Assembly: GCA_963971425.1 (NCBI GenBank)
Contig: OZ020518.1
Span: 8,163,989 to 8,227,988 of the forward strand
Length of the DNA: 64,000 bases
Direction of reading: 5' to 3'
From: Bryoerythrophyllum caledonicum
Lineage: Eukaryota > Streptophyta > Bryopsida > Pottiales > Pottiaceae
The notes under the pieces are model-generated. The model did no database searches and had not been told where the DNA came from. It was given only the letters and a program-made list of their open reading frames with translations. This document shows, in pieces, positions 11,301 to 22,655 of the stretch (its first letter is position 1; each line of letters opens with the position of its first letter). A program made the position numbers and the translations under genes.

Positions 11301-11720
11301 TTACTCCAAGATGTCCCAGGAGGTGGTGGACAAGCGGTCCGGCTTCTTGGACTTGGACTTGTGCACCGCCAGCTCCGACTCCGCTTCGTCGAGGATCCGC
11401 GACGCTAGTAGCAGAAACTCGTAATGTGCCAAGAGCATGTCGGGGTTCATCTTCTTCAATCCAACTTTCGATGTGTTGAGAATGTTGTGACGCATGTGGG
11501 ATGTAGCAGTACCTCGAACGTGGTCCTTGCGCTCCTTGTCGTGCTCACAGAGGACTGTGGCCGCTCCAGCTCTGATTGCGCTTCTACTGGTAATTACACG
11601 CATGACTCTCACGGGATTATCAACACATCCGTGCAGCTCTTTGCCGGAGCCATAGAACTGGCCGTGAATCTGCAATCTGGGCAGCTGCGCACTCTGCATG
11701 GCGGCGAAAGTTCCAAACCT
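11301..11720 (-). CDS. Unrecognised protein, 3'-terminal exon of a minus-strand gene
   Basis: An open stretch of about 139 codons ends in TAA at 11301. Its upstream edge has a good 3' splice site (TTTCTCGCAG, exon from 11720). The protein is mixed charged and hydrophobic, with a predicted helical stretch (DMLLAHYEFLLLASRILDEA) and a basic end (HKSKSKKPDR). I do not recognise the family. No upstream exon could be joined with confidence because the DNA upstream is a threefold repeat. It could be a real short gene, a fragment, or a chance ORF. Confidence 0.35.
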   Translation of the reverse strand, partial: RFGTFAAMQSAQLPRLQIHGQFYGSGKELHGCVDNPVRVMRVITSRSAIRAGAATVLCEHDKERKDHVRGTATSHMRHNILNTSKVGLKKMNPDMLLAHYEFLLLASRILDEAESELAVHKSKSKKPDRLSTTSWDILE

Positions 11721-11959
11721 GCGAGAAACATGGGAAGCAAAGATGGTGAGTGAAATCATACTGTTCTAATCAACCAACCAATGTCACAAGGTAACCTACA
11801 ATATCAGCACTTCCAATTCTTCTCCGGAATTCCCTGTCATCTCATCTTCGTTGCATCTCTAAAGCCAGCTTCGATCTCCTTAAAATCTGTCCTCCTATTT
11901 CAAATTCCACAACCTATTCCAGACCATTTTCACAAAGTACAAACTTGCAACCTCGGTCA

Positions 11960-12800
11960 ACTTAACTGGAACATATCCCTACATAATGCCCTTGTTCGAC
12001 TAGACCAGCTTCAACCTACTGCTGTTCGGGAAATAAAAACTGCACCATCCCTCCAACGTGCTGAAGGAATCTAGAAAACCATTCCGAGCTCCGATCGACC
12101 TCCTCAACTCTGCATCACTAACCCTCTCACACCAAGTGGAGTTATATCGGGACCAACCTTGGGAAGAAGGAGAGCTGCAATTGCTGTAGGGAACTTCTAG
12201 AATGGAGACGTGGAGCGGAAGCGACAACGACGAGCTGTAATTGCATACAACTTCGATCAGCTTAACTGGAACATATCTCTCCACACATGGACTGGTTCGA
12301 CAAGACTACTGTTGTTCGGGAAAGGAAAAAAAAAACTGCACCATCAAGAAATCTAGCACTAATCCGAGCTCCGATCGACCTCCTCAGCTCTGATCACCAA
12401 ACACCAATCAATCCTCTCCCACATCAAGTGGACCAACCTTGGGAAAAAGAGAGTCGGTGATCCTTGTGAGAAAGTAAGAAGCAGGTGCAATTGCTGTCGG
12501 AATGGAGAAGTGAATCGGTTGTTACAAAACACAAAACTTCGATCAGAACATTTATCTATCCACGCATGAAATGGTTCCACAAGTCCAGCTTCAACCCAGT
12601 GTTTTGGGAAGAAAAAAAAACTGCACCATCTAGAAATCTAGAACTACTCCGAGCTCCGATCGACCTCCTCGACTCTGCATCACCTACCCTCGCACATCAA
12701 GTGGAGTTGTATCGGGACCAACCTTGAGAAGAAGAAGGAGAGTTGGCGATCCTTGTGAAGAAGGAGAGTTGGTGCAATTGCTGTGGAAGCGACAACGACG
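11960..12800. repeat. Threefold tandem repeat, unit about 280 bp
   Basis: CCGAGCTCCGATCGACCTCC recurs at 12084, 12364 and 12649. Each copy is followed by CATCAAGTGG or ACCAAGTGGA, GACCAACCTTG and GTGCAATTGCTGT-like words, and preceded by AAACTGCACCATC. The copies are diverged with small indels. The overlapping ORFs are repeat-derived and not trusted. Confidence 0.75.
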
Positions 12801-13290
12801 AGTAATAATCGCGAGGCTGCTGTATTTATTCCTGTCTTTCTCGGGCAGGAAGGGAAACTTTTTCATTCGCTGTGCTGAATGAATCGTCTTTTTTTTCCTG
12901 TGTGCCCGGGCCCGCCGCCTTTGGGTTTGTACTGTAACCACTGTTCCAATGGAGTCCATCAACTTGGGAATTCCTCCCTCACCTCTATAGTCAGCTCTGG
13001 CACCTAAAATAATCAATTAATATGGGAAAAGGCAATTTTTTTATTCGTTATAATCAGCATTTTTTTTAGATGACTTTGGGATTTGAATCCAAGACTTGAG
13101 GGTACAATTTGAGTTTCTTGTGCATGTGCTACGTTTGGGCCGAGTCTCACTCCCCTTTGATGTCTATACTTTAGTGTAGTGGTCTTTTATGATTTGAAAG
13201 CACTATGACTTTTTAATTTTGAAGAAGATTTTTTTTGCTGAGAGCACAACTATCTCAACTGCTTAACTCTTTAGAGTCGGTGAGCTTTTT
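12801..13290. other. Intergenic DNA without recognised features
   Basis: GC-richer up to about 12990, then AT-rich with T runs. A minus-strand ORF at 12684-13016 overlaps the repeat and has no family signal. Nothing else seen. Confidence 0.45.
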
Positions 13291-13296
13291 CAGCCT

Positions 13297-13565
13297 GTGA
13301 GGATCTACGAGTGTTCCAGATCATGCAGAATGGTATCTATGCAGTGGATACATTTCAGCACAAAATTCTACTGGAACTTGTCTCATGCAAATCGCTATAG
13401 CTCGCCAGTGCTTGCACATAATGGGTTGGCCATGGTCTCAATAGATGCCCATCTTCCTCCACCTCTAAGTCATGGTCTAATTTTTCCTTTGAGATGGCTT
13501 CTAGCGCTTTCTACCAAGGTTTTTGTCCCAAAACGACCCACATATGGTCGATCGGCCTTACAGAG
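13297..13565 (+). repeat. Repeat shared with 18387-18600 (inverted)
   Basis: The two translations share the order IYE-RSCR, then a block around DAHL-PPL, then FP-RWL-ALST. The second copy lies on the minus strand at 18387-18600. A fragment also occurs near 17950-18010 (GATGATGTTCTGCATGTCTA). This marks a dispersed element, possibly with a former coding part. The function is unknown. Confidence 0.5.
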
Positions 13566-13814
13566 TTAAAGGGGGTGATCATTGTCAATATGGTTTGGTA
13601 AAAATAATCATTGAGGGGTAAGAACTAATAAATCATGTAGTGTACCTATACTAAACTTAAAATTTAGAGTAGTAATATTGCAAATTTTTGTGTATCAATG
13701 TTTTTTCAATTTCAGCATTTTCACTTGATAATTTTCCAAATGATTTGGCATGTTTTTTAAGTTAATTCAAGCCAAATTTGACCTTGGGGTATGGTACACG
13801 TTATTTTAGAGCCT

Positions 13815-14165
13815 CTCCACTACAAGAGCTAGATTGGCCCGCCAACAAAAAATTTGGACGGAAAGTGCCTCAATTCACAATCCACATCAAATTTGTAGTA
13901 TAGAAATACTATGGGTTGTTTCCATACTTTTGACACAAAAGTGATGTGGATATATGTAAAGAAAATTTGCATGAACAATGAGTGGATGAATCAAACCAAA
14001 TCCACGTAGGCGAGGCTAGAATGGTGGAAAGATGGTGAGGTGGCGGAATGGTGGCAAGGAATTGATGCATAAGATATCAACAATTCTATTCCAAAACCAA
14101 AATTAATGTAGTCCACATCATTTTTCACCCACATTAGTAATACATGCACAATATACAAGGTGAAT
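13815..14165 (+). repeat. Dispersed MITE-like repeat (copy A)
   Basis: Shares an ordered series of words with 33565-33960 in reverse: CTCAATTCACAATCCACATC, TTTTGACACAAAA, GGTGAGGTGGC, AAAATTAATGTAGTCCACATC and TTTTTCACCCACATTA. The length is about 350 bp in both places. Termini were not resolved. Confidence 0.5.
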
Positions 14166-14235
14166 GGTGTACTCAAAGAGAGTGCTCATTATTAATACAT
14201 CCACACTATATAAGAGCATCTTAATCAGTTGAGTG

Positions 14236-15988
14236 CTCCTAGGCCCTGACCGGCCCATTCACAAGAATTCCAATACTATTCTCCAACAAACAACAAAACC
14301 AACCACCAAAAATTTACATATATTTAATTTTTTTCTTCAAGCTTTACATATATTTAATTTGGATCTTCAAGCTAACTACTACAAAAAGACACCCTCAAAA
14401 CTTCGTAAACTTTGACCGTACAGGTTGAAAGATATATGCATTTGAAGAGTGCAAAATTGTTTTTTTCCATTGTGCCCGGACAGGGCCAGCGTACTTTGAC
14501 TCAAGATATTGGCATATTTTTCCACTACACATTGCATAAACTCAATGGATCTATGTTTTACCTTGTGTTATGTCATTGCATGCCAAAAATCACAAGTATT
14601 GGAGGTGTTAACAATAAGAAAAATGGACCCTTCAACAACTAGGGGTATAGAAAGTGGCCCTTTACCTAGGAAAGCAATTTTATTTTTTAAATAAAGAAAT
14701 AGTTGTCGGATCTAATATCCAAACTGTAAAAAGAGTTATTATGACTTACTAGAGTGTTACCCGTGTCCTCCGGACACAACATTTTTTTGTGTTGAGTCCC
14801 CACCTCCCCGTCCCCTAGCCCTTTCCCTGCAATCCATCGTCCCCCCCCGTCCCCCGTCCCTTGTCCCTCGTCCCCGTCCCTTGTCCCCCGTCCCTTGTCC
14901 CTTGTCCCCGTCCCCGTCCTTTTATCCAAAACCCTAAGTCTTAGCTTTTCATTTTATCCAAAACCCTATCTTTTAGCTTTTCATCCAGCAGCGTTTTTCA
15001 TCGACGTGTTCATCCATTCGACGCGTTTTTCATCGACGCGTTCATCCATCTGACGTGTTCTACATCCTATAATCTTTTATAGATATTGATTCTATCAATA
15101 GAACAAAAAACTTTAAAAAAAAGTAAATTCTCAATTTCCATGGGTCTTTAAGTGAAATCAATGAAGGTTGCCAAGAACTTTCCTTCACTACAAAGGTAGA
15201 GGCATCCAATTCCGATCGGCCACCCAATTTTGATTAGTAGAGTATGCATGGAATGGTGCATGAAGCGACCCAAAACCGATAACTCAAAATCTGAAAACTC
15301 CAATCATTATCAGCATTGGGTCATGAAGTGTGCAATTCTGGGTTGTTCCACCTCAATTGAGCTCTCATTCGTGGCCTTGCCTCAAAAGTTGAACAAGGCC
15401 GATCGGCATTGGGTACCTTCATGAGTTGGTTATCCATGGCATGTCTTCTCCCTTTTTACTCATTCTCACTTATTGACATTGGGCAAAGAAGGGCACCAAA
15501 TCTCACCTACTCTACAATTTGATTATGGGCTTTGGTGGTTTTAGGGCTTCTAAATTCAATATCAACTCCAAATTCTTGAGATTAAATTTGAAAAAATATT
15601 TGTTGAGTTTCATTCCTAATTCCACATCTTTTTATGTAAATGTTTTTGACATACAATGTCATTTGAGTCCCCAACTAGCTTACGTGATTGGAAATGGGTG
15701 CCTCTACCTTACCCGCCTCAAAAAAGTGCAATTGTCAACTCTACAGTAGCACTATTCATCTCTATAGTACCCCTGCCTAGCTGCCAATAGAGTCGAGTTT
15801 TTAATGTTTGAAGCACCATAACTTTTCCCCTGTAAAAGTAAAAAAAAAACAAAAAAAAAATCCCCGCAAAGATAACGTGTATTTATATTCTACTAAAAAT
15901 TTCAAGAAGTTATATTTTTAAAAATGGATTTTTAGGAACCTGCCCAAAATTGATTTGTACCCCACAAGAACAAACGGTCTTTTAGGGG
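14236..15988 (+). mobile_element. TTAA-type terminal-inverted-repeat element, enlarged copy
   Basis: The right end reads GGTCTTTTAGGGG followed by TTAA (15989-15992). The left end near 14236 is decayed. Its interior matches the 45394-46271 element in reverse (GATATATGCATTTGAAGAGT, TTTTTCCACTACACAT, ACAATGTCAACTCTACA-like words). It is longer than its relatives because extra DNA, including a GTCCC minisatellite, sits inside. No transposase ORF. Confidence 0.55.
14785..14935 (+). repeat. GTCCC-rich minisatellite
   Basis: A dense run of units such as CGTCCCTTGTCCC and CGTCCCCGTCC. It lies inside the enlarged TTAA-type element and was probably gained after insertion. A minus-strand ORF rich in GDG/TRD across it is a repeat artefact. 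Confidence 0.7.
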
Positions 15989-15992
15989 TTAA

Positions 15993-16052
15993 ATACTACG
16001 ACCTTTTTATATGGCCAATCAATTTTTATGAAAAATCTTGAGCATGTGTTGT

Positions 16053-16092
<40 letters not shown>

Positions 16093-16465
16093 ATCTTGTG
16101 GTTGGAGATGGAAACAAGGATTTTTCATTCTCTTTTCCATTTTTACAGTAGAATATGAGTACCTTTGAAGTCTTTTTGGTAAGAAATAATCAAGGATTTT
16201 TTGGGACTTAAAAGGGTTATAAACATTTCCAATTAGTTCAAATTAGTTCTTAATTCCAAAAGGACATTTGTTACAAATGGGGTACATTTCAAGTTTGACA
16301 TATACCTAAAAATATAAATTTTAAAATTCAACTAAGAATAGGCATACATGTTATGATCGCAATGTTTTTTTTGTTTTTTTTTGTTTATTCAAACTTACAA
16401 AAGACTATGGTGCTTCAAATATCAAAAGCTAGACTCTTAGGTAGTTGGACAAGGTAAGAAGAAAG
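15993..16465. other. AT-rich spacer with (AT)n
   Basis: Contains an (AT)n microsatellite near 16062-16090, likely near a former element edge, and no coding signal. Confidence 0.5.
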
Positions 16466-16797
16466 TAAGAACAACTAGAGTCCCCAAAGGAGACCGGCGT
16501 GAATATAGTGCTTGTTCATTTTCTTCACTAAGCATATGGCCACGGGACATAGGCTAGTGTAATAGAATTACTCCCCCCTCTGGAGGGTAAACACTTTTCT
16601 ACACTAAGTGCTTCCCTACACTAATTGCCTTAGAGACAACCGACATATCATCTCCCCCAAGGGCTTTGTGGGTCCCCATACAACGAGGCCTGGAGACCCC
16701 CCACCATAATTGTGTGGACTATGGTGGTAGGAACCACGCCGGCAATAGGACTTGAACTCACAACCACCTCACTGGTGTGCCATGACCCGAACAAGGT
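16466..16797 (-). mobile_element. tRNA-derived SINE, uninterrupted copy
   Basis: Read on the minus strand it has GGTCATGGCACACC, a B-box-like GTGAGTTCAAGTCC, GCCGGCGTGGTTCCTACC, CTCGTTGTATGGGGACCC, GTCGGTTGTCTCTAAGGC, and a tail ending near ACGCCGGTCTCC. The same order occurs in the split copy at 22590-32520, so this one shows what that copy looked like before insertion. The A-box end is truncated or diverged. Confidence 0.7.
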
Positions 16798-16969
16798 ACT
16801 GTAGAATTGACTAGTAGTACTATGGAAATGAATAGGTGGACAATAGTGAAGAAAAGCGTTTGGTACCCTTATCGTTTTTACCATAAATATTTATTTTTAA
16901 ATTTTATTTGTCTCTATTAGATGAAAGCATGATGATTTCTTATACTGTTCACGTTATTAATTCATTTAT

Positions 16970-17250
16970 TATTTATTTAATTATATTTAAAAACCATTAT
17001 GCTAAAAAAATGGCGGCTTTCCAAACCCCTTCTCATTTCTTTATTGCAAGCTCCTCCAGTACTTGTGATTTTTGGTGTGCAATGACCTATCATAAGGTGT
17101 ACATAGTTTCAACTTGCAATGGAAAATATGTCCGTAATTTAAGTCAAAGTATGGTGACCTTGTCCATGCATAGAAGTCAATAACTATCCTGCACCCTTCA
17201 AATATATGTATTTTACAATCCATGTAGTCAAAGTTTAACGTCAAAATACC
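16970..17250 (-). repeat. Fragment of a TTAA-type element
   Basis: Matches part of the 45394-46271 element: ACTTGTGATTTTTGGTGTGC, CAATGACCTATCATAAGGTG and AAGTCAAAGTATGGTGACCT, then a CACCCTTCAAATATATG-like block. No ends preserved. Confidence 0.5.
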
Positions 17251-19193
17251 TTAAACCGACACTTTAGTGATTGTGTGTTTCAAAAGTTGAGATTTAATTG
17301 CAAAAAAAATATGCTTGGGTAGAGAAATAAGGTTCTGATTTGTGAGAGAAAAACAATTTGAAAACAACGCTGTAGATTGTGAGAAAAAAGAAAGAAAGTG
17401 GGTTTTCTCCAATCAACCCTAAAGCGACCAGGTTTAGTGACAAAACCAAACCTTAAAAGCACATTAAACCGTCACCTCTATCCCACCAAACCGCCAGCTC
17501 CATCCAGCTCCATCCTTGCATTCATTGGTGGGCTTGGAATAGACTTGGAATATTTCTGACAGAAATTATGACAAAAAAAGAGAGGAAGAAATCCGGTTCT
17601 GCAAGGTCTGCAGGGTCGCTTCAGGGTTGAGTGTCGGTTTAAGGTATTTTGACGTTACAAGTGTTTTGAGCGTGTTCTTGGTACTACACTTCAAGATCCT
17701 ACTGTCAAGAGTAGTAAAAAATTGCATAGACTAATCTCATAATATCTCTTCCTAATGGGGGCAGTTTTTGGCATGGAGTAGGTCAAACAAAGTCCCGATC
17801 CTTGAGGGATTTATGGGGACATGTGATACTGGAGTACTTGGATCCCAAGCCAATGACAATATAACTTAGAAGTTTTGACGTGCCATTTTGGAGATGCTCA
17901 CGTCCATTGGATCTTACAAAAGCAAAGTGTACTTACCATTTTGGAACCTGGGGAGGCGCAAAAAGCCTAGATGATGTTCTGCATGTCTAATACGGCTATA
18001 GATTCCTCTACCAGCAGTTGCTGCTCTGAAATGGGTCTGACTCACGTAATGAGTCTAAGTTGTACAAACTGTATAGTACTACAAGCTCATTTTTCAATAG
18101 AATACAGCGTCCGGGCGTGAGATTGTGCCAAGTTGATGTATTGCATGCAAAGCAAGACTCGAATCTCTGCACAAGCGTGTGATTGGAATTCCTTCCTCAT
18201 TACCCTGTTGACCTGGCTTTTCACATGCCTTGGATGGTGGAGCTTATAGCCATCTAAACTTTGGTATCTAGTGATTCCCTTCTCTGGTGTTTTTACAAGG
18301 ATCTAGCGGACACTACAGTAATCCCATTAGTTTTACTCTTAAAAAAGGCAAAACGTCCATTTTTTTAGTCGTTTAGGCATGTTAACTTACGAGGTAGCAA
18401 GCGCTACAAGCCACCTCCAAGGAAAATATAGAGGTGTAGCAAGATGAGCATCGACCCAGACCGGCGCCACTAAAATCAATGCAGGCATTGGCAAACTCCA
18501 ATGATTTCCATGAAGTGGGGTCGCAATGAGAGGTACCATATATATAGATGATGTTCTGCATGATCTATTACGCTCATAGATTCTCCCAAGCCTCATGAGC
18601 TCGTAGGCCTTAAAGGATCAAGCATTGCAACATACTTGTTAGTATTGATCTCCACAAAAAAAAACCAATTTTTTTTTTAAAAACCACGCTTACAACTCAC
18701 AGTGAGTAGCTGAGTTCCATCTTTTAAACTTTGGATCGTGGTTTATTATGATTCTCTTATGAATCGTTAAAGTGAATCCTTACATACCCTGGTAATTGTT
18801 AGTAGAGTATTCCATTCTTACACTCACATCATCCACCAATCACTTGCCACCATTTTGGTAATGTTTGGATCCATATTCAAATACAAGAGAATTAGAGGAA
18901 GACCAAAGGACTTGACAGAGGAGACCAATGCAAGTCCCACACGGAAATAGTCTCGTCCACCTTGGTACCTATCTGATTGTTGACATCAGCTTCGCTGTCT
19001 CCAGTTGACGAATAACTTAGGACTGACATCAGCTTCGCTGTCTCGAGTTGACAAATATCTGAGGCTGAACTTTGGCTCTGTGCACCAAAAGTCCACCAAA
19101 AAAATATCTTCTGAATTCAGTGTAAATCTACAAGCGGCTTGGATTTCGATCCAGCCAGGTCTCCAGCGCTACTCATTTTTTGACGACAGCTTT
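17251..19193. other. Region downstream of the Golgi SNARE gene
   Basis: Includes the 3' flank of the minus-strand SNARE gene, a 43-bp direct duplication at 18981-19066 (TGACATCAGCTTCGCTGTCT twice), and the repeat at 18387-18600 described at 13297. I see no gene. Confidence 0.5.
18387..18600 (-). repeat. Second copy of the 13297 repeat
   Basis: Inverted relative to 13297-13565. It keeps RIYERNRSCR and WVDAHLATPL-like readings and FPWRWLVALAT at the end. Truncated, with no intact coding potential. Confidence 0.5.
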
Positions 19194-22151
19194 TCATCTA
19201 AAACCCTCTGGCAAGTTGTTGAAGTTTTGATTCTGCTGGAAAACTGGAGATTGAGGGTTTACCAGGTGATTTGCGAGCCAGAGGAGAAGCGTGATAAGGC
19301 AAAGGGATGTGACTGCCCCAATTACAAGTGTATCACGCGACTTTCGCCGCCGAATTGCAGTCAAAACTTTATTAACCTGTAACCAAGATCAAAATCAAAA
19401 TCAATTCTACTTTAAAGTGGACCACATCAAATGGAGCAATCTGTTATTTGAGCACCAATTATGATTCATAACTTGGAGGATAACATACCCTTGGAAGAAA
19501 TAAATCACTCTCTGAATTAGAAACTCACATGATTAGAGATAATAAGCATTGATTTGACAGGGGCTCTCCTTTTTGAAAATCGCATGATTGGATGGGAGAA
19601 TTAAAAGTATGAACCAACGGATCTCACCGAGGGCATTTTAGTGCGAAGCGCACCAATTTTGGAGGATATATCTCCGAAGGTGGACCGCTGATACCTCAAA
19701 GCGGTGTACGCTTCCTGAGCATGACCTATCACAGAATCCATCTGCACAGAAAAAAACTAAAATTCAACCTACTGAAACCTCCAAAAACCAAATAGATTGA
19801 ATATAATCAGGTGAAGTAGAATCAGATACACATAAAACTCCTGACTAAAGGGTCCTTTCATCTTTAAGAAATGCTGTTTTTAAACCAGGTGGTCTACTTG
19901 AATTTTTGGTGGTAAGGTTTGGAACGGATATACCTTCTTAAATGTTAAATTTTAAGTTTCATGAGGCTTCATTAAACCTCAGAACTTCTAGAAAGGGACT
20001 AATTTATATACAAACCAAAAAAAACAAAAGATTGCCCTACAACATGGGGTGAGTTGAAGTTTCTATTTTTTTCTGTAAAGATTTGAAAGTAATACCTGGG
20101 CTGAACTTCGGTTGATGGTGGCTTGTTCCCGCAACAAAGATTGCACTCCACCTCGGTCATCCAAGAAGCTCTTGCTCTCATCAGCTCCACCAAAGTATTG
20201 CAAAAGCTCTGCATGTTCTCGACTAGCTTTCGTACTCACGCGTATTCTTGCAAATTCCTAAGAAAGCATGGGCGTCAATCTAACTAGAACCTCATCATCA
20301 AAGCCAGACCCACACCAAACATCATATCATGTTATTTCTAGAATGTTACGTATGTAAACGTTTCTCTTCCCTTTGTGTAAAATTCAACTTGTGTAAAAAT
20401 GATCTTTCTCAGTGTAGCACCTCACCAAGCAACATTTCTGAAGCTACACTGGACATGATAAGTTTCACACAAGGTGAGTTGACCACAAGATAGTATCAGT
20501 AAACTCGTCACTTTGAGGTAGAATATCAACATCTATCTCCCAGTAAAACAACTCACCTTGAGTAAAAGTTATCATTTGAAGCTAAAGTCCGCTCACCTGA
20601 CACAACTCTAGCAGAATGTTTCGGTGGCGCACAAGCGTGTAAGACAGTAAAAACACATTACCATTGTCATGGAACACCATCGTTTATCAGGAAGAAAACT
20701 CAGCTAGTGTAAGAATTATTATTTTCAGTGTAGCACCAAAGCCAGACCTACACATCAAACATCAACGTTTTCTAAACAAGCTGGTAGAGATGTTGAAGCT
20801 GAAAATCCGCTCACCTGACTTAATTCATGCAGGATGTCTTGGTGGCGCACAGCGTGTAAGACAGGACATGGATGTCACGTCATGAATATTATGATATTTC
20901 TAGAATGGTATGTATAAGATATTCACAATATCTTTTAAAAAAACACTATCATTATCAGGAAAAGAACTCAGCTAGTATAAGAGTTATCAATATAATTTAT
21001 TTTTTAAAAAGCCTCAGCTAGTGTAAGAAATTTATTCTCAGTGTAGCACCACCTCGTCATCATCGAAGCTAGACCTACACGTCAAACATGGACATTTTTT
21101 CTGGAGAAGCCGCTCACCTGGCTCAATTCATGGAGAATGTTTAGGTGGCGCGCGAGCGTGTGCGACAGGACGTCGGAGCCGGCGTTGGACACCCACGTCT
21201 GCATCTGCACGTTCACGTCGTTGAGGCGCTGGAGCAGGCGCTCGATCTCCGCCTCCTCGGCGCCGTCCCGCTGCTCCCCCCTCCGGAACGACGACAGCTT
21301 CACGTCCAGCTCGCTCTCCAGCCTCCGCGCCTGCCATGCTTTGATGAGGACTAAAAAATGAGAGTTCAAAACCTCGTTTTCAAATTCATTTTACAGCTTT
21401 TGAAATGATGTGGTTTGATGAGGGTTGTGTTTCTAGAGGCTCTCCAGCCTCCGCGCCTGCCATGCTTTGATGAGGACTAAAAAATGAGAGTTCAAAACCT
21501 CGTTTTCAAATTCATTTTACAGCTTTTGAAATGATGTGGTTTGATGAGGGTTGTGTTTCTAGAGACTCTCCCTGATGTGAAGCTCCTCAAGCAGAGGTTG
21601 AAGATGACACAAACGACATCTAGTGAACCCTAAGATGCGACGATAACCCTCATCAGAGACAGAATCTAACCCTCATCAAATCCTAAGGAGGTGTTGGCAA
21701 AACAACAGAGGTAAATATTCTAGGATAACACAGCCCTCATCAAGCCCTTAAAACGTATCGATACAACCGGAGAATGTCTAACCCTCGTGAAACCCTGACA
21801 TAAGATCAGCAAGGATACACACCCAAAAAAAAGTCGGAAAAATCAGAAAAAATAATATAGAAAAAAAAACCAAAAACAGAGTTCTAGCAGATACAGTCCT
21901 CATTAAACCCTAAAAAGTGTCGGTAAAAAACAGAAACGCCAAAATCTAACATCCGTCTCAAAAACCATTTAAGAACCAAAAAACAAAGCTTCCATGCTAG
22001 CTAGAAATTAACCGCACACACTCCCACTAGCAATGCCGCGCGGAGAATAATGCTACAAGTATATGCTACAGAAAATGTGAATAATGAATGTGCATACCTG
22101 CTTGCGCAGGTCGTCCCAACTCAAGCTTCCGGCGTCCTCCGGCGTCCACAT
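19194..22151 (-). CDS. GOS11: Golgi SNAP receptor complex protein, Qb-SNARE GOS11-type
   Basis: Qb-SNARE for vesicle fusion within the Golgi. Coding exons: 22098-22151, 21118-21330, 20096-20257, 19628-19741, 19194-19376; all junctions are phase 0 and give 241 aa. The N-terminus (SWDDLRKQARRLESELDVKL) is the family signature. The block RLNDVNVQMQTWVSNAGSD with SHTLARH matches plant GOS11 better than GOS12. The SNARE helix spans about 125-180, with the zero-layer Gln in RYQRSTF (Gln161). One membrane segment lies at about 198-217 after RRRKSRDT. A tail of about 25 residues follows the membrane segment, ending NLPEGFR; known plant GOS11 proteins stop sooner, so this lumenal tail is unusual. Exon 2 ends are duplicated into both flanking introns. 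Confidence 0.93.
20400..20885 (-). repeat. Two relic copies of the 3' end of SNARE exon 2 within intron 2
   Basis: The exon 2 end and its donor (CAG then GTGAGCGG, at 21118) recur near 20811-20818 and 20592-20600. Each is embedded in a longer unit with CAGTGTAGCACC, AGACCTACAC and CTCAGCTAGTGTAAGAA words. The nearer relic still reads HELSQ before the donor, but a deletion breaks the frame upstream. They are decayed tandem duplications. Confidence 0.7.
21313..21564 (-). repeat. 126-bp tandem duplication across the exon 2 splice acceptor
   Basis: Two near-identical 126-bp units, 21313-21438 and 21439-21564. The unit holds the first six codons of exon 2 (GCGCGGAGGCTGGAGAGC) and its 3' splice site. 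In the upstream unit the six codons are followed by CTCTAG, so splicing there would bring an early stop. Confidence 0.9.
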
Positions 22152-22589
22152 TGCGATCGAGCTGCTCTAACCTAGCTTTCGTTTGAGAAACCCTTGGGAT
22201 CCTTGTGCTCACTCGATCCTTGGATGGTCGCTCTGTCTGTCTGTCTGTCTGTCTGTCTCAGATGGTTACACTCTCTTGATACAAGCATCTGATACATCAG
22301 CAATTTCGTTATAACAGCCAGTTGAAATCAGAACCAATCTTCTCCCTTTACAACAGCGACAGTTGGAGTACACTAATTTACCCCCATTTCATTATAACAG
22401 CCTCTCAATATAGCTTAATATGTTGGTCAGCATCCTCCCTAAATTTCCAAAAAAAAATCAAATGTCAAGAGTGTATTAGTAACAACCCAATTTTTCTTGT
22501 AGCTTTTCAGCTAATTTTAGCCAGCTTTGGAATTGTTGTTCGAGTGGGATTCTCATCCAGACAAGTGGTAGATGTATTCGTTGTATGGG
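22152..22589. promoter_or_regulatory. Upstream region of the SNARE gene with (CTGT)n
   Basis: Probable promoter and 5' UTR of the minus-strand SNARE gene. A (CTGT)n microsatellite at 22231-22258 lies about 80 bp upstream of the ATG, probably in the 5' UTR. No clear TATA motif was identified. Confidence 0.5.
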
Positions 22590-22655
22590 GCACCATGGCC
22601 TTGGTGTAGTGGTTTGAGTCATGGCACACCGGTGAGGTGGTTGTGAGTTCAAATC
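22590..22655 (+). mobile_element. 5' head of a tRNA-derived SINE, split by a LINE
   Basis: An A-box TGGTGTAGTGG at 22602-22612 and a B-box GAGTTCAAATC at 22645-22655 are spaced as in a tRNA-type RNA polymerase III promoter. The element continues at 31147 after the LINE, and its last 18 bp are repeated there as a target-site duplication. Confidence 0.75.

Noticed and set aside
14687-14929. Minus-strand ORF rich in Gly, Asp, Thr and Arg
   Set aside because: Produced by the GTCCC minisatellite; no gene features.
21128-21361. Alternative ORFs across SNARE exon 2 (both strands)
   Set aside because: They are GC-rich shadows of the real exon, which has the conserved SNARE protein and correct splice phases.
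22602-22655. Functional tRNA gene
   Set aside because: A and B boxes are present, but no acceptor stem or cloverleaf can be formed, and the same sequence recurs as a SINE.
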